A stretch of 64,000 bases of DNA from positions 854,693 to 918,692 of the forward strand of contig QXEO01001040.1 of the NCBI GenBank assembly GCA_007115705.1, in the 5' to 3' direction. The notes below the pieces were generated by a model that had not been told where the DNA came from, did not search any database, and was given only the letters and a program-made list of their open reading frames with translations. Positions 11,907 through 23,522 of this stretch are shown here, in pieces. This DNA comes from Dactylis glomerata (Eukaryota; Streptophyta; Magnoliopsida; Poales; Poaceae). Within the stretch, counting starts at the first letter, position 1, and each line of letters starts with the position of its first letter. The translations under genes and the position numbers were made by a program.

Positions 11907-13295
11907 TTAGGATTTCATGGCTTCTAGCCATTTTCCAGAGTTGGGGCTCATCATTGCTTCCTCACAGTTTGTAAGTTTATCGTTGTTTAACAACATGACA
12001 GTTAAGACAGGGTTGCCGTACCATTTAGGAATAGCACGTGCCCTTGTCAACCTGCAAAGTTCAGTAGTAACATCATTTGAAGCTTCATGATCCCTATCAT
12101 TAGCTTCCTCTCTTGTTGGTGCAGGCGGCACCGGAACAAATTCAGGTGTTGCGCTACTCTCTAATTTGAGAGAAGGTTCAATAACCTCGTCTAGCTCTAC
12201 CTTCCTCCCACTCACTTCTTTTGAGAGGAACTCCTTCTCAAGAAAGGATCCATTCTTAGCAACAGACACTTTGCCTTCAGACATGTGGTAGAAGTTATAC
12301 CCAATTGTTTCCTTAGGGTGTCCTATGAAGACGCATTTCTTCGCTTTGGGTTCGAGCTTGTCTGGCATCAACCGCTTGACGTAAGCCTCACATCCCCAAA
12401 CTTTAAGAAATGGTAGCTTAGGTTTAGCACCAAACCATAATTCATATGGTGTCATCTCAACGGATTTAGATGGTGCCCTATTTAAAGTGATTACAGCGGT
12501 TTCTAATGCATAACCCCAAAATGATAACGACAGATATGTAGGAGACATCATCAATCGCACCATATCTGATAGAGTTTGATTTTGGCGTTCAGACACACCA
12601 TTGCATTGTGGTGTTCCAGGCGGCATGAGTTCCGAAACGATTCCGCTTGCTTTAGGATGCATGAGAAAATCATAACTCAAATATTCACCTCCACGATCGG
12701 ATGACAAAAAATTAATTTTCCTTTTACGATGGTTTTCCACTTTGTTCTGAAATTCTTTGAGCTTTTCAAATGTTTCAGATTTATGTTTCATTAAATAGAC
12801 ATACCCTTATCTACTTAAGTCATCAGTAAAAGTGAGAAACTAGCGATATCCATCACGCGTCTAAACACCCATTGGTCTGCACACATCGGTATGTATGAGT
12901 TCCAATAAGTCTGTTGCTCGCTCCATCATTCTAGAGAACTGAGTTTTGGTCATCTTGTCAATAAGGCACGCCTCGCATGTGTCAAATGATTCAAAATCAA
13001 GAGACTCCAAAAGTCCATCGGAATGGAGTTTCTTTATGCGTTTTACGCTAATATGACCTAGATGGCAGTGCCATAAATAAGTTGGATTATCACTATATAC
13101 TTTGCATATTTTAGCCTCAATGCTATGGATGTGTGTTCTTTCGAGATTCAGAACAAATAAACCATTCACGATAGGTGCATGACCATAAAAGATGTTATTC
13201 ATATAAACAGAATAGCCATTATTCTCAGACCTAAATGAATAACCATCTTGCAATAAAGACGATCCAGATATAATGTTCATGCTCAATGCATGCAC
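11907..13295 (-). pseudogene. Copia GAG-pre-integrase and integrase, broken
   Basis: Integrase inserts the cDNA into the genome. The GAG-pre-integrase zinc segment at 13100-12950 has the H-C-H plus C-x2-C pattern (WHCHLGHI and CEACLIDK). The core shows an acidic site in SSDRGGEY near 12700 and the Glu in SERQNQTL near 12580. The C-terminal part contains FLKVWGCEAYVKR and CVFIGHPKETIGYNFY, typical of the copia integrase linker. A break separates the 12861-13295 and 11907-12791 frames around 12800-12860. The stretch 13300-13465 upstream should hold the protease; I can read only fragments of it. Confidence 0.85.
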
Positions 13296-13465
13296 ATAAT
13301 AACAATTATTAAGGTTTAAAACTAATCCCGAAGGTAGAACTAGGAGAGCGTGCCGATGGCCACCACGTCAACTTTTGATCCATTGCCAACGTGCATCGTC
13401 ACCTCATCTCTTGCCATCCGGCGTTTATTCCGCAGGTCCTATTTTGAGTTATAAATATTAGCAAC

Positions 13466-14640
13466 TCAACTAATATCATATACCGAGGCACCATTAAAGG
13501 TAGATTTGATATACATCAATAACATGTATATCAAATATCCCTTTAATGTAGCCTTCTTGTCCGCTAAGTACTTTGGACAGTTGCATTTCCAGTGACCCTT
13601 GTCCTTGTAATAGAAGCACTCAGTGTCCATCTTAGGTCTAGACTTGAGCTTCTTCTCAGTAGGGGCAACGCGCTTGCCGCTGCCTTTCTTGAAGGATCCC
13701 TTTGAACCCTTAGTGTTCTTGAAGCTAGTGGTCTTGCTGACCATCAACACATGATTATCTTTCTTGATATCTATCTCCGCAGCTTTCAGCTTTGCGAAGA
13801 GCTCAGTGATCATATTAGTGGTACCAATTTGATTGCGAGTAACTACAAAACCTTTGTAGCTAGGAGGGTGTGATTGCACTTTCAATCTTGAGCTCTTCTT
13901 GAATCTTGCAGTCTAGTTGCTCGAGGCATTGGGTGTAGCCAGACATCTTAATGGTGTGCTCACTAACGGAACTCCCTTCCTCTATCTTGCAGTTAAAGAA
14001 CTTCTCAGAGATCGTGTATTTCTCAGAACAGGCTTGGGTCTGAAACATGGTTTTCAGTTCCACAAGAAGGCCCGTCAAAGTCCTCAAAATGATTTTTTTG
14101 AGGAAGGACTGTAAAGCTTATGCCCCATAGCATTTTATTATAAGAGATAAATAGGATATTTACAAAGGAGTAAAGGTCAAGAAAAAGGAGGTCTAAGGGC
14201 ACACTATTTACATAAGTGAATCAATCCATCTGGAGAAACTATCAGAATTCTTTGCCTTGACCCTATGCACATGCATAGTGGCCTCATGGATGAATCTTAT
14301 TTTCCATCCCCTAAAAGTGGGTAAAATACCCTGGAATATTGCTTCATTCCTTTTCTTCCAAATGTGCCATAGAGCAAGGATCACTACCTCTGTGAAAAAA
14401 TCCTCAAAATGATTTTGAAGCTCTGGCTCCATAGCAAACAACATGGTACTCTTATCACGTTATAACCATCTTTGCGCGACTGATAGACAACTTGTTCATC
14501 AACATGCGCAGTCTTAGCAGGGCATCACCTAGCGCTTTCTCAAGTACATAAGCTCTTTGTCCACCAGCGAGAATGATCCTTAGATTGCAAAACTAGTTGG
14601 TGAAATTAGACCCATTGTTTTTAAGCTTTTGTTTCTCAGC
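13466..14640 (-). pseudogene. Copia gag, broken and interrupted by a LINE fragment
   Basis: Gag forms the virus-like particle. The N-terminal part (14640-14450) reads like NGSNFTN..NLRIIL, then MLFAMEPELQNHFED at about 14444-14402. A 304-bp LINE fragment then intrudes, and gag resumes with a VELKTMFQTQA segment near 14050 and IKMSGYTQCLEQLDCKI near 13910. A zinc knuckle CFYYKDKGHWKCNCPKYL (C-x2-Y-x4-H-x4-C, with the second Cys replaced by Tyr) lies near 13610. The altered second zinc ligand and several frame changes show decay. Confidence 0.75.
14097..14400 (-). mobile_element. 5'-truncated LINE fragment inside copia gag
   Basis: The insert is bounded by a perfect 16-bp target-site duplication, TCCTCAAAATGATTTT, at 14081-14096 and 14401-14416. 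On the minus strand it encodes FFTEVVILALWHIWKKRNEA, the C-terminal region that follows the reverse transcriptase in plant LINEs. It ends with a short A-run (T's at 14097-14099 on the plus strand). It is only the last ~300 bp of a LINE, as usual for 5'-truncated copies made by target-primed reverse transcription. Confidence 0.85.
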
Positions 14641-15798
14641 AAACACGTTGAAGTTGAAGTTGGATGTTCAAGCTAATAAAATTACTAGATGAACTCCCAC
14701 CAAATTCAACATCCCTCAAGTTGTTTAATGAACATGATCCAAATTCACCACACCAAATCTAATCTTCACGAGAAGAGATGTGGCTTCAATGGTGGACAAT
14801 GAATTGTTGATCATATCATTCATATGACTCATGCTTAACCTTTTTGGTTCATGTGTTCTGAGGCCATGTCTATACATGCTAGGCTTGTCAAGTTAAACCC
14901 AAGTATATTGGCATGTGCAAAACTTTCTTGCACCCGTTGTATGTGAACGTAGAGTTTATAGCACTCGATCATCATGAGATGCTTCAAAATGACAAACTTT
15001 CGCAATGGTGCATACGAGGGGAGAACAAAATTTTATCTTGATCTTTAAGTGAGGAATCATCTTATAATGCTATCGTCGTGATCAAAGCATAATAAGATAC
15101 ATAAAGGATAAACATCACATGCATAAAATATATGTGACATGGTATAGCTAATCTTCGCGCATTGATCTCCATCTTGTGTGCGCCGGCATGATCTCCATCA
15201 CTCCACCATGATTGCCTCCACCATGAAGAGCAACTACGACTATTGCTAACTACTTAGCGATAAAGTAAAGCTATTACATGGCGTATATGAAGTTGGCACG
15301 CAGGTCTTACAAAATTATAAAGACAACCATATGGCTCCTGCCAGTTGTGAACTCACCGACATGCAAATCGTGAAACATTACAAAACATGGTCATTGCATA
15401 CATCACATATATCATACACATCACATCTTGTGGCCATACCATATCACAAACACTCCTTGCAAAAACAAGTTAGATGCCTCTAATTTGTTGATTTCAAGTT
15501 TTACATGGCTTGTGGGAGATATGTTTAAGAACGATTCGTACCTACACAAATACACAATAGTGATATTAGGGTTGCCAAAGACTTGTTGTAAATCCGATGA
15601 CAACTATAGTGTAAGAAACTAACACCCACAACACAGTCGGTCTCGAGAACAAGGTCACGTAAGGTTGGGCTAGGCCGCTTCAATCCCACTATGCCACGAC
15701 ATCAAGAAGTACACAAAAAGAAGCTTGCAACAAAAACATCAACACCCAAAACAAACATGTTGCGTTCTACTCGTGAAACACATCTACGCATAGATCTA
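14641..15798 (-). other. Copia 5' leader, no coding sequence seen
   Basis: This lies between the copia primer-binding site and the start of gag. Short frames are present on both strands but none resembles a known protein. I treat it as the untranslated leader of element 5. Confidence 0.5.
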
Positions 15799-15810
15799 GC
15801 TCTGATACCA
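15799..15810 (-). promoter_or_regulatory. Copia primer-binding site (tRNA-iMet type)
   Basis: On the minus strand this reads TGGTATCAGAGC, complementary to the 3' end of initiator tRNA-Met, where minus-strand DNA synthesis begins. It lies one base inside the LTR end (...CCTTCA), as expected for a copia element. Confidence 0.85.
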
Positions 15811-15811
15811 T

Positions 15812-15956
15812 TGAAGGGTTTCGTAGCATAGTAAATAAAAAAAAATCCTATGGAAGCAAACAAGAAAGCCAAGATCTAATCAAGAGATAGGAATCAACGA
15901 GAGGTAGACGAGATCTTCATACCCTTGAAGAAATCACACAGCGAAAAGATTAAAAA
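15812..15956 (-). repeat. Copia 5' LTR remnant (U5 side)
   Basis: It starts on the plus strand with TGAAGGGTTTCGTAGC, next to the primer-binding site. After 145 bp it is cut by the LTR of element 1 at 15957. The rest of this LTR is not recognisable on the far side of element 1 within the window. Confidence 0.6.
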
Positions 15957-18888
15957 TCTAGCGCCCCACCTTTTCCTAAAGGTAGAACTCCTGTGTAAAT
16001 GTGCTACTCCCTGGATCAATAGATAGCACCACAGTTCAGAATGCAGTAATCAATGCAATAGTATCAAATTTACAACGCAAATCCAGTTACACAGTTCATC
16101 TACCTTACAGAATACATAGCATGAAGCACAGTAACAATGAGCCTCCACCTTCTTCAAGTGCCACAGGCAAACATGTTGGAATGTAAGCTCGAGATCCTAA
16201 ATATCGTCCCTTTCTGAATAAAACCTGCACCTTTGAATATGCAGCCCCATAGGGGTCAGTACAACAACGTACTGGCAAATGGCACGTATTTGGTGGCATT
16301 CGTGAAATTACTAAACTACATGACATTTGGCTAATTTGCATAAAGCAAGTTTTACCCTATTCTCTTTGCAAAACTTTCTTTCAAAATTTTATTTTATAAG
16401 GGTCAAGACAACCCCCATACACTACATGTTAATTAGGCATGTAGTTCTGGGCGAAACTCAACAAAGCTTTGGACCAACCAGACAACCATACCTTTTTGGG
16501 GCATGAGCCTGAGCTCCTTTAAGGGTTTGCTAGTCAAGTTTTATAGTATTTAGAAAAGGTGATAAGATTCTTCCGATCATTCCATGACTAGAGACTCAAA
16601 TGTCTATAACCGAGGACACGGCTAATTAATTAGATTGTTGACACCTTGCAAGGGTTGTGCACTTTCACCTTAAGACTCATTTTACGCCCATACATAAAAT
16701 GAGACAAGACCTTTCAGAAAAAGCATTCAACCAAACAGATCTGACCGTGCCCCCTATATTATACTACCACCCTCTGTCAGTACCCATGGCTGAACCCTTA
16801 ATCCTACTCAATCAAGACAGAGCCCATATTGTCATAAGGTTGCACTGGAAGTACATCTAAGCATGGAAGCCATATTAACCTCTTTAAACCTGAGTGGCCA
16901 TCCCGAGCAGTATCCTGAGTACACTTCCTTTACGAGGCATGTGCCCCGGAACCCACCTTCTTTGACCCTCCTCTTTCTATTACCACTCCACCCAGGTAGT
17001 TCATTTTAGTGGAAGTTGTTAATTTTATTTCACAAAACAACTTTAACAAGTGATCATAGCATAGCATCAATATTCAGGTATTTGGCATCCTACCAGGTGG
17101 GGTTCAGGGATAGCTACTCACTACTAGGATCTAGCATTTTGTAAACAGTTGAATATTCACCTATCATGCATACTACTGAAAATCACTAATGCATAATAAA
17201 AATAGGTAGGGGATATGTGTGTCACTTGCCTTTTGATGTCCAAGATCTTTCAGTCCTCCCAACTAAGTATGAAGCACTCCGCACAAAGCTATAACACACA
17301 AACAACATAACATAAACACACCATACAATCGTAACCAAGCATAATAAACAATTATAAAAGTTTGCTTAATCTTTTAGACTTATTGAGATGTTATGTTTAA
17401 GAGAAGACATGGTAAAAGAATAATGGATTGCTAGATTTGAACTTGAGAGTTAGTTGACAGGAAGATCACTATGACTTAAAAGAATTGAACTAGGCAAATA
17501 CAATTAATGAGGTATTTATGCTTTATTAAAGCATGAATAGGAGTTGGAAAAGATTCATATGAACTAGATCTCTTAAGTGTTGATTAGTGCAATAATAATA
17601 CTATTGAATAAGTGTGACAACAAATATTCACAAATAGTAAGAATTACACTTAGGCATTAATTAGGGATCTATGAACCATTGGGTTACTCCAACAATTTAT
17701 TTGCAAAGTGAATAGTTCAACATAAGAAACTAAGATCAAGTGGCAATGATTGAAGTAGGAGTAAGTGACATTTGAGATCTTGGCTCAAGGTAGCATTGGA
17801 TAACATGAAGTATGCCCATTTGCTTATGATGGTAGAACTAAAGTTATGCCACCCTAGCAAAGTAGAAACTAGGATAGGTGATCCACACTTCACACCATGA
17901 GTGCAAATGTAGTTTGAACAGGTGTGAATTGGGCAAACTAGACTTGGATAGTCATGATATTGAATTCAAGATGGTGTTCAGATGACATTGGTGAAAAGAA
18001 TGTAGTTATAGGCTTTACTATTGTTGGAAGAGGCATTGCTGGAATTATAAAGATTTATTTCTATAATGGAAACTACTCAAATTCTCATCTTTAAATTTTA
18101 ATAATTGTAAAGTTGCTCAAGAAAATATGGAAGTGATATTATTGATTAGCTTGCAGTAAAACAAAGCCAATGTAATTGGAAACATCCTAAAATAAATTAT
18201 AGATTTCAAACTATGAGTAAATTAGTGATTTGCTTAGATTTATATGTAAAAAGTGTGTGCACGTTTCAATTTTAAAAACTCTTGATTCTATGATATTCTA
18301 CAGATTCAGAGGATTCCAGGGACTACAAATTTTACAATTTTTGGACACTTGAAACAAAAGATATGAATTAAACTAGCTAGCAGATATGTTTGATTCAATT
18401 TAATTATGGATTCAAATTGAATACTAAAACCATGGAATATTATTGCATTACTGGATTCTATAGTTCATAATCTTTCTAATGATATAAAGTTTGAGATTTT
18501 TGGATGCAGGAATCAAAAGATATGATTTTTCAAAGTTTGGACAGAATTCAGATTCAAATTCCTATTTCAAATCGAGTTTGATTCAGGGGCTGACATGTGG
18601 CTGCTTCTGATTGCACGATACCGATTCGGTTGGATCATGGATTAGGGCCATAGGATTTTATGTTGATCGGACACATCTGATTGAACCATACCAGTTCACT
18701 TAAGTGATCTATCTACGCCACTGGATCAAGATCTGATGGTGGAGATTCAAAGCGAGAGGGGGAAGCTGACCTGGCTAGGGTCTTGACGAGGGTCGCTGGC
18801 GATGCATGTAGTGGTCGTGCTCTGATGAAGTTTTGGTGCTTCCTGGTCGACGATGAGTGTACGATGGTGTTCAGCGTGACGCGGCGGC
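15957..18888 (-). repeat. Element 1, 3' LTR, first part
   Basis: On the plus strand it begins TCTAGCGCCCCACC where the partner at 50970 has TGTAGCGCCCCACC. The two match to about 17206 / 52235. From 17207 on it is AT-rich LTR body with no coding capacity, and it ends in the target-site copy GCGGC at the left edge of element 2. Confidence 0.8.
18884..18888. repeat. Target-site duplication of element 2, left copy (GCGGC)
   Basis: GCGGC directly precedes the left LTR and is repeated exactly at 46580-46584 after the right LTR. This fixes both ends of element 2 over 27.7 kb. Confidence 0.85.
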
Positions 18889-19794
18889 TCTCGATGGATT
18901 TTGTGTCGCAAGAACATGGGGTACCACGCGACGGACCCAAAGATTCGAACGCAGGGGGCTGAACGTGTGAGATCTTGGATCGCAACGAAACACGGTGGCG
19001 AAAGCTTCGAGACGCCGAACGCACAACGCACTGCAGAGAGAGAAACCGAGCTTTACCCAGGTTCAGGGCCCTCATGGTGAGGTAAAACCCCTACTTCCTG
19101 CCTTCTTGTATTACGACGCGATACCTCACGAGGAGTACAAGGCCTTGGTTAGAGAGCTCTAACTGGCCGGAGGTAGAAGAACCAACTTAGCCTAGCTAGG
19201 AGCCAGAGATGAAGATCGGATCCCCTCTAAGGGGTGGCCTACCCTCCTTTTATAGTGCTGAGGTCCTCCTTCCCCTTATCATCTTGGGGAAGGGGTTGCC
19301 ACAAACGGCCAAGGAGGGAGGACAGCTGTTGTCTTGGGTCTTCCATACACGTAGTCTTCATAGAGCAGTGGCGCCGGTCCACAGGAGTGGGTGGAGGAAG
19401 CTGACGTCCTCCTCTGGCACCCTGCACCGTCCACCCTATTTTTAGGGGAGTGGCCAACAACCACTGTGTCGCTTTATGCAGGCACAGCGAAAGCTGGTCT
19501 CCTCCCTGTCGGGGTAACGTGGACGGTACACGGTCTTCTATCCTTATCTTCTTGCTCAGCACGGAAACGTATTGAGCTAACGTGGATGTGGTCCATCCCC
19601 TCACGAGAAACAGCTTGTGAGGAGGTCTTCTGGTCCTTAGTAGTTTTAGCCGTCGTTCTCCTCATGAGGCGCCTCCTCATGAGGGTCTTCTCCGCTGGGC
19701 TTCGGTCGTTGTTCTACCTCTGGGCCGAAGCTGGGCTGTTGAAGGAGCCCAGGAGCAGGTGGACCAGGATACCCCGGTATCCATAACACCGACA
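18889..19794 (-). repeat. Element 2, 3' LTR
   Basis: It aligns end to end with 45674-46579, both 906 bp. In sense orientation it starts TGTCGGTGTTATGGATACC. The far end has mutated from CA to GA (plus strand TCTCGATG instead of TGTCGATG). The region contains no gene of its own. Confidence 0.92.
19248..19254 (-). promoter_or_regulatory. TATA box in element 2 3' LTR
   Basis: On the minus strand it reads CACTATAAAAGGAGGG, a canonical TATAAAAG placed in mid-LTR as expected for the U3/R boundary. The same site is kept in the other LTR at 46033-46039. Confidence 0.7.
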
Positions 19795-19812
19795 GTAGCC
19801 CCTGGGAGCCTG
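19795..19812 (-). promoter_or_regulatory. Element 2 polypurine tract
   Basis: On the minus strand CAGGGGCTAC directly precedes the LTR start TGTCGGTG. This is the plus-strand priming site of the element. Similar GGGGCTAC boundaries occur in many grass gypsy families. Confidence 0.6.
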
Positions 19813-20093
19813 GCCCACAAACGCGCCCTCTCGAGGGAGCGAAGGGTCAGGGGCCCCTAGAAGCTGCTGGGCCTTCCAACGGCACGCGTCAACGCGCACG
19901 GTCAGAGGACCATGTGAAGATGCAGAGGCCATGGACGCGTGGCACGACCGCAGCTGGCGAGACGAAGCGGCGGGCGTCGCAGCAGTCCCCGAGGCGTCAA
20001 ATTGTCATGATGGCACGTCACTTCGCCACAGAGCGCTATGGCGACGCTCCGATTCCCACGCTAGGATTTGATGCTTCAAAGCCTGCCGCGCCC

Positions 20094-20100
20094 TTTAAAT
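20094..20100 (+). promoter_or_regulatory. Candidate TATA-like box of the antisense ORF
   Basis: CCCTTTAAATGCAGCC lies about 80 bp before the ATG at 20175. The stretch between is C- and T-rich (CTCTCTTCCTCC), like a plant 5' leader. This suggests that the antisense ORF has its own promoter inside element 2. It is inferred from sequence only. Confidence 0.4.
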
Positions 20101-20174
20101 GCAGCCTCCTCGACACCTCCGACACTTCACTCTCTTCCTCCAGTACTACTCCACCTGCAAACTCCTCCCTGAGC

Positions 20175-20953
20175 ATGGATCCCTCCGCCTCCTCCGCCGC
20201 CGCTGGATCTGGGTCAGGGGCGAAGCACCACGGGCGCCCCCTGGCAGCCAGAACAAAGCGAAGGTCCCCGCCCGGTGGACGCCCGGCACTGGAGGTCCCC
20301 TGCGCATCGGGGCGCCAATGCAAGGTGCGGCAGACCGCGCCGCCCCAGGGACCTCCAGTGCCTTGACCCTTCGGGGTCTAGCGCATGGAGGCGCTCTGAA
20401 CGCGCCGTCACCGGTGGCGGCGGCGCCGGCTCCCCGCGCCCCGGGGAGCATCGATCGGGTGCTCCGGGAGGTGGAGGCTGCTCTAGGCCCCATCCTCCTG
20501 GCCGCAGATGATCCGAGGCCAAAGGAGGTGGCCTCGCCAGTGACCGGAGTGGTCGCGACTCCCCGCCGCTTGGCGGCAGAGATGCTGGGACCCCTCATCG
20601 CTCTGAGGTCCCACTTCCTGGAGCTTCTCGTCACCGTCAACGCCTGGAGCCTCGTCTCCCTCTGGCTGCCCAACGCAGTCTGGAGGGTAATCTACGCCCC
20701 CGGCGCTTCCTCCAGAGAGGTCGCGCTGGTGGAGCAGAGCAGGCCAGAGCTCCTCTTTCCTGTTGACATCATCCTCGGAGCGGGCAGCAATGCCGTCCTC
20801 TCCGGGCGCTGGAGGGCATTCGCCCTCGGCCACCGCATCCACGTCGGCGACCACCTCGTCTTCCGCTTCAAGCTGGGGACGCTAGAGGCCTCGGTGCGGA
20901 TCTTCGCTGCCGTCAGTGTCCGCTGCACCTACCCCCAGCCCGCGGCGGAGTAA
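20175..20953 (+). pseudogene. Antisense ORF in element 2 with a B3-like DNA-binding domain
   Basis: This ORF runs opposite to gag-pol, between integrase and the 3' LTR. The ATG at 20175 starts MDPSASSAAAGSGSGAKHHG, a low-complexity N-terminus, in one frame. The downstream part (about 20280-20953) is open in another frame, so a single-base shift probably lies between 20280 and 20370. The C-terminal 100 residues contain LWLPNAVW, SGRWRAFALGHRIHVGD, LVFRFKLG and ASVRIF. This is the G-W-x2-F, H/N-x-L/I-x2-GD-x-LVF layout of the second half of a plant B3 domain, a DNA-binding fold of plant transcription factors. It ends PQPAAE then TAA at 20951. Tat elements such as Grande are known to carry extra, sometimes antisense, ORFs. 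The B3 assignment is pattern-based; I could not search databases. Confidence 0.55.
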
Positions 20954-22139
20954 AGGGGGCGGCCTTGCCGCGGTAGCCTTCTGGGGAGGGGAGCTAGTCT
21001 CCTCCCCTCTTTTGGAATGTAGCTTGCGCCGGTGGGGTATGCCCCGCCGTGCCTCTGTTCCTCCCCCCACAGGGCGTTATTGATGAAGCCTTCCTTGTTA
21101 GTTGTCCATTTCTTCCGCTCCTTAACGCTTCTTGTCGTCCTGGTCGTCCGTACGCTTGAGAGCCCTAGTGAGTTGTTCACGCCTGCGGGAGGCCTCCCTG
21201 CGCCTCAGAGCTCATGACGGGGTCAGCGCCGGCGACGATGATGGACGATTCCTGAGACAAGTATTTGAAGAAAGAGTTGGAAAACAAAAAACCCCAAATC
21301 CCCGAAAATGAAAAACAAGTCAATAAAACAAATGAAAAAAGAAAGGCGAATAAGATGCCCCTGTGACCGGCATAGGGACCTTCCTCGTCGTGAGGGAGCG
21401 CGACACTATCTGTTCTAGCAGCTAAGAGCAAATTGCCGCACGTGGCGATTCACAGGGCCTTCCTCGGCGTGAGGGAAGCTAGACTCTCACAGACGCGAAA
21501 GCATCGACGCTTAAGAGAGCCCAGAGACCGTTGACACCCCGTTGAGGATTGCTCACGAGGTGAAGGGCCTGGCGCGGACCTCCGGATCTACGTCTCCTTC
21601 GCAAGATGATCGGAGCGGCCTTGGTCTTTGATAATCCTGCCGTGTTTGGCCTTCCTCGAGCGAGGGGAATCTTGACTCCTGCGGATGCTAAGTGCATTGA
21701 CGCGTCCGTGCACCCTCATGAGGGTTGCTCACGAGGTGCTGGTCCTTAATGGGTGCCTTGGGCACACCTCAGACTTTTTCCTTGAAGATTTCTTATTTTC
21801 TGGTGTACTTCGCGAGGAACTAAGCACCACGGGCACGTGGAGGTGATCGATAATGGGGCCATCGCCCCTGATCAGAGCTCAGTCCCTTCGGGTTTTTCGG
21901 GCTTGCTATTTTCTGGGCGAAGGCCCCAGCATAGACACCATTGCCTAGCCCCCTTCCGCGTGAAGCACAACAGAAAATAAATGGACCTCATGCCATTTCA
22001 ATATCATGCCGAAGCAGAGGCGCTACGTGCGCTTTAACTTAAACTCGGTGCTGAAGAGCAGTTTGAGCTGATACAAAGTGCCGTGACAATGGTCTTATCT
22101 CCTCGTGAGGAACCTACGGGTAGAACTTTTGCAGATGAG
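20954..22139 (-). other. Element 2 post-pol spacer with degenerate repeats
   Basis: This lies between the antisense ORF and the end of integrase. It contains no recognised protein. Degenerate repeats recur: CTTCCTCG..GTGAGGGA at about 21380, 21455 and 21650; a cATYGACGC block near 21505 and 21695; and GGNTTGCTCACGAGGTG near 21545 and 21722. Such short tandem arrays are frequent in this part of Tat elements. Confidence 0.5.
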
Positions 22140-23444
22140 CTATGTTCCATGGGTTCCCACCGGCACACCTTCTGCGGTATCCAGCCGCGCTGAGCCCGGC
22201 CTGGCGATGTGCGTCACCTTGAAGGGGCCCTCCCACATCGAAGACAGCTTGTGCAGGCCCTCGCGAGAGAGTATCCTTCTGAGCACCAGATCGCCCACCT
22301 CCAGAGTCCTTGCTCGAACATGGCGGCTATGGTAGCGGCGAAGTCCCTGCTGGTACCTCGCACCGCGAAGCGCTGCCTGGCACCGAGCTTCTTCAAGCTG
22401 GAGGAGGCGATCTTTGGTGAGGTCCTCTTGATGAATCTCGTTGAAGGAGAGCACCCTTGGCGACCCAAACTTGACGTCGGTGGGTAGAACAGCCTCCGCC
22501 CCGTAGACCAAGAAGAAAGGGGTTTCCCCAGTGGGCTTGGTGGCGGTAGTCCGAATGGACCACAAGATGGATTGGAGGTTGTCTAACCATTTTTTGCCGC
22601 AGGCTTTGAGCTTGGCATTGAAGCTTTTCGTCTTGAGTCCCTTGAGGACCTCAGCGTTGGCACGCTCAGCCTGGCCATTGCTCCTGGGATAGGCGATGGA
22701 GGCGAAACAGATCTTGATGCCGGCCGATGCGCAGTACTCCCGGAACAGCCCGCTGGTGAACTAGCTGCCGTTGTCGGTGATTATGCGGTTAGGCACACCA
22801 AAACGGCAGACCAGGCCACGGATGAACTTGACTGCGGACCTGGCCGGAATGGTGCACACTGGCTCCACCTCCACCCACTTGGTAAACTTGTCGATGGCGA
22901 CATAAAGGTAGCAATAGCCCCCTTGCGCTCGAGAGAATGGACCCAGTATGTCTAGCCCCCAAACAACAAAGGGCCAAGTGAGCGGGATGGTTTGCAGCTC
23001 CTACGCTGGTTGATGTATCTGCTTGGCGTGGAATTGGCACACCTTGCACCTCTTCACCATCTCTGCAGCATCCCCAAGCGCCGAAGGCCAGTAGAAGCCA
23101 CTGTGATATGCCTTCACAGTGAGGGTTGAAGCAGAGGCATGATGCCCACACTCACTGGCCTGGATGTCCCTGAGAAGCTCTTGGCCCTGGTGAGTAGATA
23201 TGCACTTCAGAGCGACGCCGTTTGGGTGACGCCGGTACAAGTCACCATCCTTAACGCAGTATCCCAAGGCCTGGCATATTATCCTTTCGGCTTCCGACTC
23301 ATCCTCGAGAAGTTTGCTGCTGACGAGGAAGGCCTTGAGCTCGAGGATCCAATCCAACCCCTCCTGCCTAGCCAATGCCAGAAGGACGGGGTCGCCCGAA
23401 GTTGGCCCGCAATCCGGAGCCCCCTGCTCTGGCGGCGGCGGCAA
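22140..23444 (-). pseudogene. Element 2 integrase, two nonsense codons
   Basis: Integrase joins element cDNA to chromosomal DNA. The reading frame is continuous over 1.3 kb except for TAG at 23001-23003 (PA*ELQTIPLTWPF) and TAG at 22762-22764 (IITDNGS*FTSG, where Q is usual). An H2C2 zinc region lies near 23150-23030 (GHHASAST..YWPS..RCKVCQ). Catalytic residues are visible: Asp in WGLDILGPF (~22950), Asp in ITDNG (~22770) and Glu in NGQAERANAE (~22670). A C-terminal VGDLVLRR..WEGPFKV segment is at 22260-22190. Only single-base changes spoil it. Confidence 0.9.
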
Positions 23445-23522
23445 GGCAAGCGGAAGGTCGGATCCTATCGTCGATGGAGAAGTGGACAGATTGAAGAGGC
23501 GCTCCTCGAAGACGCCGGTAGG

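Larger units (their letters stand above)
10736..15956 (-). mobile_element. Ty1/copia LTR retrotransposon, truncated (element 5)
   Basis: The minus strand shows copia order from right to left: LTR remnant (15812-15956), primer-binding site (15799-15810), leader, gag, protease, GAG-pre-integrase, integrase, reverse transcriptase and RNase H. The RNase H frame stops abruptly at 10736 against an LTR relic, so the 3' end and 3' LTR are missing. The 5' LTR is cut at 15956 by element 1. The frame is scattered with stops and shifts, so the element is dead. Confidence 0.88.

Noticed and set aside
20146..20854. Long minus-strand frames opposite the B3-like ORF
   Set aside because: Shadow frames from high GC. 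Only the plus-strand frame gives a recognisable domain pattern.
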